From assembly GCF_030463565.1 (NCBI RefSeq), contig NC_134652.1, positions 20,003,397 to 20,067,396 of the forward strand: a DNA stretch of 64,000 nucleotides, written 5' to 3'. The notes beneath the pieces were generated by a model. It was not told the origin of the DNA, ran no database searches, and worked only from the letters and a program-made list of their open reading frames with translations. The position numbers and the translations under genes were made by a program. The DNA is from Pelecanus crispus (lineage: Eukaryota; Chordata; Aves; Pelecaniformes; Pelecanidae). This document shows positions 1-11,132 of this stretch, piece after piece. Every line of letters starts with the position of its first letter. Position 1 is the first letter of the stretch.

Positions 1-1724
1 GTCACGTTCCAGAAATGTATTGAAAAGTTGTCGAGAAGAATGACTGATTTAATGAACTGTGTCAACACATTTGCAGGAAGCACCAGATTATAATTTGCTC
101 TGCCTTAGTGACATTTTAAGCAACTGAAAAATTGCTTTTACAGTGAGTATTAAACTGTACAATGTTATCAGCTTTTATGATATGAATCTATTTTGAACAA
201 AATTTACCCAGTTCCTATCTGCTTAGCTGTACTTGAGACACTATTTTTAAAAAATGCATTCACACAACAAGGAAATATTCTCCTTTCTCCGTGTTTTGCC
301 TTAATGCTTTAACTGATTTTGATGTACCCTTGCCATTTCTAAAGATCTTTTTCAGCCTAATATTTGCTTAGCTGGGGAGGAGGGACAAAGGACTTGCTTT
401 ATCACCTTAGAGGGGTCAGTCACCTCAAGCTCAAGGCTCATGAACACGTTCTGGGTGGTTAAACGGGGAAAGCTTTTATTGTGAGTGGACTCAGTGAGGC
501 AACTAACAAAGTGTAGGAAAATACGCAACTGAATAGGAAAACACTTTCAGCTTGATCGTGGTCAAAGAGCTGCCCAACTAGATCTCATCCTTACCATGTG
601 AAACTTGCTTATTTTATTATCTTAGTCAAATCACGATGTGGGGGTGGAAGGGAAAGCAAGCGACTGAACGCCCAAGCCCTGCTCACTGCCTGCTGCACTT
701 CTGAGCACGGGAGACTCTGCCTGTGCTCCGATTGTGTCAGGCACGCCTGACCCCAACGCCCCAGTCCCGTGCACGCTCACAGGGCAGCTGGGCCAATGCA
801 GAGTCACGTATGATGGAGAGCCTGCTTTCAAGAGCAGGTGACACTAACAGGGTGGAAGGTTTCATTAAAAACAAGAAATTCCGTGAGCCAAGTATGGGAG
901 CCTCAATTGCTATGGATTTATGTTTCAGTAGTGCGTAGCAGTCAGATGAGGATTTTTCCCCGATAGCTGGGTACTTGTTAGGTCTTTCCTCAAAGCAGAT
1001 TTTTATGTCTGTATGATGTGAGCTCATACTGCAGTCTCTTACTGCCAGGCCACACATGCAGTTCTTCCCTCTATCCGCTGCATACTGAAATAAAACTTGC
1101 TATAGCATTGCTGCCTGCAAGACCTTCCCTCGTTCAGGTATCACTGACATTGGTCAATGGTTACTGATCCATCTGGGATCAACGTTCCCGCTTTCATTTC
1201 CTCTCCTTCTCTAGTCCATCAGGCTTCTGTCTCTTGTTGGAAATGTAAGGGGACACTCAGGAGCAGGTGTTCCCTGTTTTTAATCCTTGCTGTCTAGCAC
1301 GCTACCATACCAAGAGGTGTAATCTTCTGCGCGCATCCCGTGGGTAACTGACAATCCAAGCAGTTAGCTTTCACCCCAGCTGGAGGCAACAAGATGACTT
1401 AAAGAGCGGAGAAAACTAGTGAGTTGCAGAAATGGGCTAGCATCCCAGAGTTCAAGGAATCGTGGCAGGAAAAGCAGGTACTTCAAAGCAATGGGGTTTT
1501 GTTGGTGTTGGTAGTGGTGTTTTTAACTTTACTGGAAGGGTTAGGTGTGGAATAGTGAATAAATTGAAAATAATGCTATATAAATATGAATAAAAGAGGA
1601 AATACCGTAGCGGGATTCACGTTAATTTAGTAGGAGGGAAGAAATCTTAAATACTGAGCATCTGTGAGCTTGAAGATACAAAGAAATACTTCGGAGCTGG
1701 CCACGTTGCTGCGGGCAGATCTTA
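1..1724. other. 5' flank of HTR7, no gene recognised
   Basis: This AT-rich flank lies upstream of the CpG island. Short open frames occur on both strands, but none shows a recognisable domain or convincing splice structure. A TATA-like string (TATATAAA) is at 1577-1584, inside a generally AT-rich stretch. It is about 770 bases upstream of the HTR7 start codon and is not specific enough to call a promoter. In mammals RPP30 lies on this side of HTR7 in divergent orientation; I see no RPP30 coding sequence here. Confidence 0.5.
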
Positions 1725-1826
1725 CAAGAGCGGCCACTGTGGGCTCTGCAGGCAGCAGCCGGGGTCCTGCCGGACCCGAGCCCCTCGGCACGCACGTTTC
1801 GACGGGGCAGGCCGAGGCCGATGCAG

Positions 1827-1858
1827 GTGCAGGGGTGCAGGGGTGCAGGGGTGCAGCG
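1827..1858. repeat. 8-bp tandem repeat, unit GTGCAGGG, about four copies
   Basis: Three exact copies of GTGCAGGG are followed by a fourth with a changed end (GTGCAGCG). The array lies inside the CpG island about 500 bases upstream of the HTR7 start codon. Confidence 0.85.
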
Positions 1859-1963
1859 GAGCGGGCGCGCCGGGGGCTGGCACCCCGCTTCCCTCCGGAG
1901 CGGCTCAGCCTGCGGCCGCTTCGCTCCAGGCCGCCCACTCGCCCGCAGCGTCTCGGGTGCGAC

Positions 1964-1995
1964 CTCTCTCTCTATATATGTATGTATGTATGTAC
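1964..1995. repeat. Compound microsatellite (CT)n-(TATG)n
   Basis: A short CT run passes into TATATATG and then repeated TATG units, ending in TGTAC. It is a small AT-rich interruption inside the very GC-rich HTR7 promoter region, and is likely length-polymorphic. Confidence 0.8.
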
Positions 1996-2324
1996 AGGGG
2001 GGCTTGCGGCGGCCGCGGAGACGCCGGCGGGGAAGGGGCGCTCCCCCCACCTGCCGCTCAGGGCGGGGCAGGAGCGGGGGGCGGAGCGGCCCCCCCGGTC
2101 CCCGCCGCCCCCGGAGGGAAGCAGCCGCGGGTGGGCGGGCAGCGGCCGCCCGCCCCTCTCCCCGCGGGCTGGGGGCGGCGGCGCCGTGCCCGCCCCGGGC
2201 GAGCCCCGCCGCTCCGCGGGAAGTTGCGGGCCGGGCCCCGCGGCGGGCCGCTCCGCCGGCTGCGAGGGGCGGGCGGCGCCGGCTGCCCGAGGAGGAGCCC
2301 GAGCATCCCGGGCGGCGGGGCTTG

Positions 2325-2381
2325 ATGGGCAGCTCACGCCAACATGGTCCTCGCCCTCAGCGGCAGCCACCTCTACGGTAG
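2325..2381 (+). promoter_or_regulatory. Upstream ORF overlapping the HTR7 start codon
   Basis: An ATG at 2325 opens an 18-codon frame, MGSSRQHGPRPQRQPPLR, ending at TAG 2379-2381. It is in the +1 frame relative to HTR7, and its stop lies 36 bases beyond the HTR7 ATG at 2344. The upstream ATG has G at +4 but T at -3, so its context is weaker than that of the HTR7 start. An overlapping uORF of this kind normally lowers translation of the main frame, with leaky scanning allowing some. It matters only if transcription starts upstream of 2325, which is likely given the island extent but not shown here. Confidence 0.55.
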
Positions 2382-2870
2382 CCTGCGGCCCGCCGTCCTG
2401 GGGGACCCGCGGGCGCTGAGCGGCGGGACGATGATCGCCGGCTCCTGGCCCCCGCGCAGCCTGGCGAAGCTCGGGCCGTCGCCCCCGCCGTCGGCGCTGC
2501 CCACGGCGAGCCCCCTCCCCGCCAACGACTCCCAGTGCGGGGAGCAGATCCTCAGCTACGGCAACGTGGAGAAAGTTGTCATCGGGGCCGCCCTCTCCCT
2601 CATCACCCTGCTGACCATCGCCGGCAACTGCCTGGTGGTCATCTCCGTCTGCTTCGTGAAGAAGCTGCGGCAGCCCTCCAACTATCTCATCGTCTCGCTG
2701 GCCCTGGCCGACCTCTCGGTGGCCCTGGCCGTCATGCCCTTCGTCAGCGTGACCGACCTCATCGGCGGCGAGTGGATCTTCGGGCGCCTCTTCTGCAACG
2801 TCTTCATCGCCATGGACGTCATGTGCTGCACGGCCTCCATCATGACCCTCTGCGTGATCAGTATCGACAG
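2344..2870 (+). CDS. HTR7: 5-hydroxytryptamine receptor 7 (5-HT7), coding exon 1
   Basis: Encodes residues 1-175 and two bases of codon 176 of the Gs-coupled serotonin receptor 5-HT7, a class A GPCR of the plasma membrane. The ATG at 2344 has a good context (A at -3, G at +4), and the following LYGxLR resembles the human N-terminus. The extracellular tail (about 1-76) has one N-glycosylation site, N61-D-S, and CGEQI as in mammals. TM1 is about 77-104 with N95 (1.50). TM2 is about 113-136 with D123 (2.50). TM3 starts near C151 (disulfide cysteine 3.25) and includes D158 (3.32), the amine-binding aspartate. The exon stops inside the DRY motif (D175, R176) at donor CAG|GTGAGA, an intron in phase 2, matching the known HTR7 intron 1 position. 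The N-terminal 60 residues are Pro/Ala/Ser-rich and poorly conserved. Confidence 0.97.
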
Positions 2871-3020
2871 GTGAGAGGGGCCCTGCCCTGCGCGGTTCCC
2901 CACGGGTGCCTCGGAGCCGAGCTGCGGGCCTTCCCTCCGAAAGCCCGCAGGGAGCCGAGCGCGAGCGCCCGGGGCGGCGTGCGCTGCCTCCCGCTGTCCC
3001 AGCCCGGGAGCCCGGTTATC

Positions 3021-6000
3021 CCTCTGCTTGGCTTCCCTGCTACCCTCGCAGAGCCAAAGGGTCAGAGCAGAACTCCAGCTGAACTCTATACGTTTACTGG
3101 GGCTCTGTACAAACAATGGGGCGTTTTTTCCCCCCCTTTTTTTTTTTCTTACAGCTGCTTTAAAATTTGCAACATATGTCTTTAAACTGCTCCATGCCAC
3201 GGCTAGATTTGAGCTGATTCTTCCGAAGCTGGTGGCAGTGTAACCTCGCTGAGTTCAGTTGAGTTTCACCAGACCGGAGAACGCTCAGGAGTTGCAGCTG
3301 ATTAGGGTTGGATCATTATTCTAGTACAATCCCAGCACAGCTCCATTTCACCTGACAGAGCCATTTTTGACAAATACCCTTTTGTTTGAAGCAAAAGCTG
3401 CTTTCAAATATTTGCTTTTTCTTTTTTTAAAAAATTTTTCTCCCTCTTAAAAAACAAACTATGCTTATTGACATAGAGCTTCTCCCAAAAGATACAGGCA
3501 CTGGGGCAATAAGGAGGTGTATACAGACTGCGGAAGAGGATCTTAGGCATTCATTTCTGATGTTTAGATCTCATGTTTGCCCATGTCTAAGCTCTCTTCT
3601 GCAGAGGGAGGCTAACAGATTCCTTCATTCCATGCAGATCCCATTCTAAAATAAGGAACATCCTGTAACTTCCCTCTTCCACAACCTAAATCCTATGCTG
3701 AGAATTTTAGCATCTAGAGGGAGACTCTTCATTACAACTCAACACAATTAGCAGAAATTGAAGAACTTCCTAACTAGACCATAGAATTAGTTTATCAAGT
3801 CTGATATCCAACAGCAGCCTTAACTCTCTACTTCAGAAAGTTTTGGGAAAGAAGGCTGCATTAGGTTTCTGCAAAGAAACAGTCTTTCAAAAGAGTTTCC
3901 CATAATAACTGGAGGCAGTTTCATGCCTAGAAGCATCACATTTTATATTATTTTCAAAACTCTAATTTCTGTATAAGCATCCCCTGCTCCAATGCTCTCT
4001 ATTTTGTGACTTCTGTAATGGCTAGCAGTTCTCTGAATGCTGTAAAGCATCTTGTAGTAATGAAACCCACATACAGACTTTGATTATCAAAGGTGGGGGG
4101 TGATTGCTGTTGTTGCCTTGACATTTGCTGGTTTTTAACTTAATTCCAGTATTGTAAGAAAATATGAATAGGCTTATCTACCTTCCCAACTTTATTCTCT
4201 GTTTTTCTATCCTACCTATTTTTAAGATAAGTGATTTAATTTTTCCACTATCTTCACATAAAGTACTTCCATTCTTTGATTGTTCTTGATGTCCATCTCT
4301 GAGCTCTCCACCTCCATTTCTAATAAACTTTTAAAGACAGGTTAACATAATTAAGCTTTCTTACCCAAGTAAGGATGTGTGACTGATTCACACTGTAGCA
4401 ATTTAGTTTTACTCTTTTTCATTTTTTAGCTTAACATCTGAGGTCACTTCTGTGTGTTGAACAGGGACTTTGACTGAACTGGTCACAGTGATGATTTGGT
4501 CTCCTAATATCTTCTTTCCATCCTCCCTCCACTCCCCCTTCTCCCCAAGATACCAACAAGAGATATAGCTATGTGTTTAGACCAGAATATAACGAATTAC
4601 GAATGACTGATTTTCATTAACAAGTGCTGGTTTAAAACCAGAGTTAATCTGCTCTCTCGTCTTTGCATTCCTACCTCTATTGCTGAATGTTTATTGAACA
4701 TGATCTCTTCATAATTCATTATACATTATGATTAAGATAGGTGATATCATAAATAAAATGAGACAAGCCAGCAATTCATTAGCAAAATGTCTCTACCACT
4801 TGGTAATAAAGAATTAAAAAATCTCCATGATTTGTAATCCTATTTAAAAAATAAATAATCTTATACTGTTGTAACACTACTCAGTCAGGCCAAAGATTAG
4901 CTTGGGATGTTAACTAATCTTTGAATAGTGAATACATACGAAATATGCAAACCAGGGAGAAATGATGAAAATTAAACGTGAATGATGAAATGTCTCCAGT
5001 GTAGCATTGATTTTTAATGGTGCTATCTTACCTGCAGTTGTTCTTACACTTATGTAGTTAGGAAAGCCTTGCATCATCAGTGAGGGAGATGTATCTGAAA
5101 AAAATGAGGGCTTTCAGATAAAGTATTGTATGTAGTTACAGGAGCTTGCAAATCACAATGTATATAGTGCATTAGAGGGTCAGACCATTTTCACAAGGAC
5201 TATTTTCGCATGGGTTTGATGGAAACACTTGCATGTTTTATATTATGTAGGAGGAGAACAACTCCAGTGATACAGCCCTTATTATCTCCATGCAAAGAGT
5301 ACAAATACAAGATGGACAAGGAAATCCAGAAGCAGAGGAGGAGTGAATGAAATTCACCGTCCTTCAACTTGGCCGTGCTATCCTCAGTGCCATTTAGATA
5401 CACTTAAACCTTGTAGCACAATTAACTGGTCCTGAGGTCACATGGGAGACATTTGTTTAGGGAGAAGGGTTAAGACAGGGCAAAAAGGAACATTTTTTGA
5501 AGCATAATTATGAATTGCACTGCCACCTGGCTCTTTAGGACAGTTTAGGAAGCCTTTGCAGTGATCCAGTAAAGTCTCTCCTGAAGGGAAAGATGAGGCT
5601 GTTGCAGGCAGTGCAGAGACAGCAAATAAGATGGGTATTTTAAAATTTTCATTGTTAAACAGCTAGGTTCTTCCTGAAGGAGACATGAGAATCAGTTGAA
5701 GGTAAATAGCTGAAAGAATATTTCTGTTGAATCAATCTTTAAAAAAAAAAAAAAGTTTGTTACAAACTTAGGCAATGTTTGTAGGAATAGGTAATATCTT
5801 TTATTAGACAAATATAGCTGCTAAAAAAGAGGCTTTGAGGCCCTTCCAAACAGGATAAAATGTATAAATTGAAGAGGCTTTTTGATATGTTTCCCTTGTA
5901 CAAGTATGTGCTACTCAGCTCATGCCACTGAGAACCCTGAAATGCCAGCCGCTGGCAGGCCTATTGCACGCAGATATTTTGCTGCACAGCTCTCAGTGGC

Positions 6001-9000
6001 GGACGCGTTTTTCAGCTGAATTTATCAGTTGGAAAGCTCTGAAAGATGCAGATTAGTGTGGAGTCTACAAATGGGCTGTTTTCATTCTGTTGTAAAAAAC
6101 CCCATCTTTTTTTCCTAGTCAGACACATCAAGTACTGCTTGTACTTTTCATGTTGCTTCTACTCTAAGTTGTATAAACATTAAGACTGCACAGTAGATGT
6201 TAGTATGCTATTGTGGGGATCTCTAACTTCGTACAGGGTGTACAAGAAAGAAGCTAGTCTGAAAATGTCATTTTATTATACACAAAGAACTAAATCCATG
6301 GAGATCATGAGATAACGTCCATGACAATAACATGATTTGGACTATTATGCTTTTCTTCAGATCATATCTTTCCTTTTATTTCACAACATTAAAACCTCCA
6401 CAGATCTTTATCAGGGTGACCTGATAGGACCATGTTGTTCTTGAGGTATCTCTATCTTATTTAAGCCCCTGCTTTGGAAGAAGGCTATCTGCTTACAGGC
6501 AGGTCTGTCAGAACTAAACCAGATGTGATGGAGAGACAAGAGTGTTTCTCCCTTTTCAAATTGCCTAAGGATTAAACAGGCCAGATATCTTGATACCCGG
6601 ACAATCAGTATTACCTTTGCTATACTCTCCATCCATGATAGGAGGGGTAGCTCTGGAGAAAGGTAGGAGTTACAGAGACTTTGGCAGGATAATTGTGCCT
6701 CAAAAATAGTAGCCTCCTTTCAACGTTTCTTATTAGTGGGGGTTTTTTGTTTGTTTATTTTTGTTTTGTGTTTGAGTTTTGTTGTGGTGGTTTGGGTTTT
6801 TTTGTTGGGTTTTTTTTCCCTCTTCTCTTAAGGCTTCACTTTTCTGATTCTGAATTAAATAAATTATACCACATTTGTACCCCTTTACATTTAAGAGTGA
6901 GTGAACATCAGAAGTGAATTACAAGGGAAGGATGCAAACCACATCTCAGTGGGTGAATGAACATATAAAGGGAATTAATCAAATTTAAACTGGTAGTGTT
7001 TGCCTGCTGATTCATCATGTTCCTTTGACCCAAGATAGCTACAGAAATCCTGTTTTGGAGAGTATCCACTGGATAACAGCATAAGTAGCAATTTTTAATT
7101 CAATTTAAAAATAGCTCTTTGGCTTAGAAAGTGATAAAGTAACGTAACTACTCAGATGCAGTTGACGAATTATAACACTTTCCCCACACCCACACAAGTA
7201 ATGAAACATTTCTTGGGGAACTTTTTCAGTCTGTATCTTAGCCAACAATTCATGAGTATTCCAGACTTCCATTAAATTGATGAGGATTTAGAATTTGTAC
7301 GCAAATGATACCAAAGTGGGCCTTTTTGTTGATCCTGAGATTTTTATACACAAGGATCAGTTTCTCTCCCTCCCTGTCTGATATCTTTTGCCATACTCCA
7401 AGTAAGTATGAGTACTTTTGCTTCACCTTAGGCTATGTCTATCCCTAAAAGCTTACCCGTTTCCAGTGTCCTTTGGTACATGCCTGGGAACTGAAGAGCC
7501 CAGTGCATGAAAGGAAGAACTTGGGACTAAATTTAAATAAAGACCTAAGTACTTTAAATAGAATCCAGGTGTCTAAATTCTGCCTACATCCAAAACTGAT
7601 AATGTGACCTGAAAACCCTGTCAGCAATTTCCTAAGCCTAATAGCACCTAAGAGCCTTACGTGTCTTCCCGTTCTGCATGGAACTCTTCTTTTGCCTTCA
7701 GGCCATGGGTGGACAAGGCTGCAGGCTGTTCTGCAAACCAGCTCAGTCCCTTCAGAAAATACATGTAGAATATATATTTAGAGATAGATATGAAAAAATC
7801 CTGTATGTAATATATTTTGGACCTAGAATAAATATAGGCACCCACCAGCAGTGCCCCCCATGAGATTTTGGTTAGTATATATCTTTACACAGAAATAACT
7901 GAGGAATCAGGAAAACCCTAAAAGGAACTATAGGAAAAGTGTGTGATGGAGTTACTGAAATTAAGGTCTATATTGCAGAAGAAAGTTTTGGGATCAATAT
8001 GGCAACTAATTCCCAACCACCACCACCATTGCAAGAGCCATTCTTTCCATTGTTCAGCCTGATAAACAACAATACTCTTTCTGAGTCTGTAAATAACTTG
8101 TCTAGCTTATGAAAGATACAGGCAGCATTGATACACTAAAGTGGAAAAAACAGACTTGTTTTTATTCCTTTCCATGTAGTTTTTCTAATTTAGTCCACTT
8201 AAAGAATATTCCTCAAGTTGTTGTAGTTTCTTTTTACAGATAATTTGTCGCTGAACACTTCTGCAATCTCAGTTTTATTATTTACATTGAAAGAGGTACA
8301 ACATAAACTTTTGCTCCCAAATCCTGAAATGAAGAAGTTGAATTAGAATTTGGATGCATTAAGTAGTATAAGGCAGTGCAATGTGTATCTTTCACTGAGA
8401 GCCAGCTTCAAAAGAGTAAACGAAGCTGGGATGTTTTGCTGTACTAACACAATCGCACTTCTTTAGGTACCTTTCTGTGGCATCCTCAGGTATCTTTTCC
8501 CATGCCATATAGGCAGCCTGCAAGAGATGCAGTTACTTACACTGTAATCTGTTCTCAGCTGTAGCAATTGTTTTGTTATTTCTTTGCAGAGACATTATGC
8601 TTCATGACTAGACTGCCAGATGCACAATAAGTAAGATGAAAGGTAGCAAATAAAAGCTATTTTATCAAAGAGATGGACTATTTTGTGAAGACTTAACAAC
8701 TCAGGAGTAAAGGGGGTTCTTTTACCGCCACGATGAGTGGAAGTTTTGTCCTTCTGCGGTGGGAACAGGCATAAGATCTGAAGTTTGGTATGTCTTGTGG
8801 TGGCACAGTAGAGGCTCAGAAAGTTTGGGAAGCTAGAAGACGCTACAGAAAAAAAATCTGCAGATTGATTATTCTATTACTGTTACATACTGGATGCGTT
8901 TAAGTAGTGTTACTGAAGGGGAGTCATGAAGTGTGGAGATGCAAGATAATCTAGAGGTGGCAGTGAAAAGGTGACTGCAATTGGTAATGTTCCAAGGTAT

Positions 9001-9822
9001 GCATGAATGGGCAATTATAGTTCAGTCACTACCAGGGGATTTGCAATTACACCACATTTATGTGAACGCTTTTTCTTGAAATTAGATGTTGCATTTTCCC
9101 CCCATATTTGAAACTATCTTCTGTTTGCTCCTACCAGGGTTTAACACTGGATGAGTTTTCAGAAGTGATTTGGGGGTCTCTAATTCTTGGGGGTTCATCC
9201 AGACATTTCAAAGGAGCCTGATAGTCAGAGGTAAGGGAACATTAATTCACATTTTTGCCAAGCAGGGCATTCTGGAGACATTTAAAAAGTGATTTTTTTC
9301 CTGTCAAGGTCACAAAAATAGTTTCCATAAGCGAGGTTGGATTTGCTTCAAGATTCTCAGGAAAAACAAAATTCTAGGAACACTTCTCTTAGTTTTTAAA
9401 GGGAGCTTTCAGAAATATCTCCTAATATAAATCACAAAAATGCAAATACATATCATACTGGCATAATGGTGTAGTGTAACCTGTGTACACTGGTATCAAA
9501 CTATATTTTCCTAGAGTGTTTTTCTTGAACTGCATGGGTATCACAGAATGAAACATCAAAGCTTTTGTAGTCATTATACCGTGTTTGAAGCAAAATTACT
9601 GTATCACTGGTAGCATACTCTCACAACCTTCTAGAGAACAGAAATTAATCAAGGAATGTTCTTAGACATTTCTGGAATAATTTTCTCTGAAAGTTATTTA
9701 TAAAAATCCCTGTAAATTATGTAAGGAGGATATCTTATTTCTTTAAAAGAAATCCAGTATTATTTTTAATATTTTTGTTGAGTTTGAAACATTTTATTGG
9801 AAACATTTGTGGCAACTTTTAT
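3021..9822. other. HTR7 intron 1, first part; no gene recognised
   Basis: This is AT-rich intronic sequence with many short reading frames but no coding signal. Notable items are a pyrimidine and A/T tract at 3415-3450, a G/T-rich tract at about 6738-6822, and a potentially structured segment at 5924-6000 listed separately. No RNA gene or transposon family was recognised. Confidence 0.6.
5924..6000 (+). other. Possible branched hairpin (structured element) in intron 1
   Basis: GCCACTGAGA at 5924-5933 is the exact reverse complement of TCTCAGTGGC at 5991-6000, giving a perfect 10-bp closing stem. Inside it, TGCCAGCCGCTGGCA (5943-5957) forms a second perfect 6-bp hairpin, and GCAG...CTGC (about 5970-5985) allows a third weak one. 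The segment is richer in G and C than its surroundings. It could be a conserved non-coding element, an old structured repeat or a chance fold. It is not a canonical tRNA, because no A-box or B-box is seen. Confidence 0.4.
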
Positions 9823-11132
9823 CATAGAATCATAGAATCGTTTAGGTAGGAAAAGACCTTTAAGATCATCCAGTCCAACCATTAACCTACACTACCAAGT
9901 CCACACTAAACCAGTCAAGGGTAGACTAGACTAAACCATGTCCCAGAGTGCCACCTCTACCCATTTTTTGAACACTTCCAGGGATGGTGACTCCACCACC
10001 TCTCTGGGCAGCCTGTTCCAATGCTTGACTACCCTTTCTGTGAAGAAATTTCTCCTAATTTCCAGCCTAAACCTCCCCTGGCGCAGCTTGAGCCCATTTC
10101 CTCTCATCCTATTGCTAACTACATGGGAGAAGAGACCAACACCCACCTCACTACAACCTCCTTTCAGGTAGCTGTAGAGAGCGATAAGGTCTCCCCTCAG
10201 CCTCCTCTTCTCCAGGCTAAACAACCCCAGTTCCCTCAGCTGGTCGTCATAAGACTTGTGCTCTAGAGCCTTCACCAGCTTTGTTGCCCTTCTCTGAACA
10301 CGCTCCAGCACCTCAATGTCTTTCTTGTAGTGAGGGGCCCAAAACTGGACACAGTATTCCAGGTGCGGCCTCACCAGTGCCGAGTACAGGGGGACAATCA
10401 CCTCCCTGCTCCTGCTGGCCACACTATTCCTGATACAAGCCAGGATGCTGTTGGCCTTCTTGGCCACCTGGGCACACTGCTGGCTCATGTTCAGCCGGCT
10501 GTCTACCAGCACCCCCAGGTCCTTTTTGGCCAGGCAGCTTTCCAGCCACTCTTCCCCAAGCCTGTAGCGTTGCCATGGGGTTGTTGTGACTGAAGTGCAG
10601 GACCCGGTACTTGGCCTTGTTAAACCTCATACAGTTGGCCTCGGCTCATCAGTCCAGCCTATCCAGGTCCCTCTGCAGGGCCATCCTACCCTCCAGCAGA
10701 TCGACACTCCTGCCCAACTTGGTGTCATGTGCAAACTTACTGAGGGTGCACTCAATCCCCTCATCCAGATCATTGATAAAGATATTAAACAAGGCTGGCC
10801 CCAGTACTGAGCCCTGGGGAACACCGCTCGTGACCAGCCGCCAACTGGACTTAACTCCATTCACCACAACTCTCTGGGCTCGGCCACCCAACCAGTTTTT
10901 TACCCAGTGAAGACTATGCCTGTCCAAGCCATGAGCTGCCAGCTTCCCAAGGAGAATAGTACAGGAGATGGTGTCAAAAGCTTTGCTAAAGTCCAGGTAA
11001 ATGACATCCACAGCCTTTCCTTCATCCACCAGGCAGATCACCAGGTCATAAAAGGAGATCAGGTTGGTCAAGCAGGACCTGCCTTTCATGAATCCATGCT
11101 GGTTGGGCCTGATCCCCTGGTTGACCTGCACA
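9823..11132 (-). mobile_element. CR1 LINE copy 1, 5'-truncated, minus orientation
   Basis: On the minus strand this is the 3' 1.3 kb of a CR1 non-LTR retrotransposon. Its 3' end (9823-9840 on plus) carries the CR1 octamer repeat with CATAGAAT units. The truncated ORF2 begins in the reverse transcriptase with [20 protein letters not shown], then YLDFSKAFD (motif A), [10 protein letters not shown], and an active-site box reading FAHDTKLG. The FADD aspartate codon has become CAT (rc of 10727-10729). A private stop follows at about 10646-10651. A one-base insertion in the run at 10573-10574 shifts the frame, after which the conserved C-terminal region runs openly from 10512 to 9931. No target-site duplication is evident, as is normal for CR1. 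It is not functional. It lies in HTR7 intron 1, antisense to the gene. Confidence 0.95.

Larger units (their letters stand above)
1725..3020. promoter_or_regulatory. HTR7: CpG island over HTR7 promoter, 5' UTR and exon 1
   Basis: Base composition changes abruptly from AT-rich to very GC-rich near 1725 and back near 3020. CpG is dense throughout, and GC-box-like GGGCGG strings recur between about 2060 and 2320. The island contains the HTR7 start codon and the whole first coding exon, as is usual for a CpG-island promoter. The transcription start cannot be fixed from sequence; it presumably lies within roughly 1900-2300. The island also holds an 8-bp tandem repeat (1827-1858) and a CT/TATG microsatellite (about 1964-1995). 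Confidence 0.85.

Noticed and set aside
1577..1584. TATA-like box upstream of HTR7
   Set aside because: It is in AT-rich DNA where such strings are frequent, and HTR7 has a CpG-island promoter several hundred bases downstream.
1664..2419. 251-codon open frame on plus across the HTR7 5' region, and overlapping long frames on minus
   Set aside because: They lie in very GC-rich CpG-island DNA where stops are rare, several frames are open at once, and the translations are low-complexity Arg/Pro/Ala/Gly without domain resemblance.
2535..3185. 216-codon frame overlapping HTR7 exon 1 in another frame
   Set aside because: It is a shadow of exon 1 read out of frame, rich in Arg and His, and it runs through the exon 1 splice donor.
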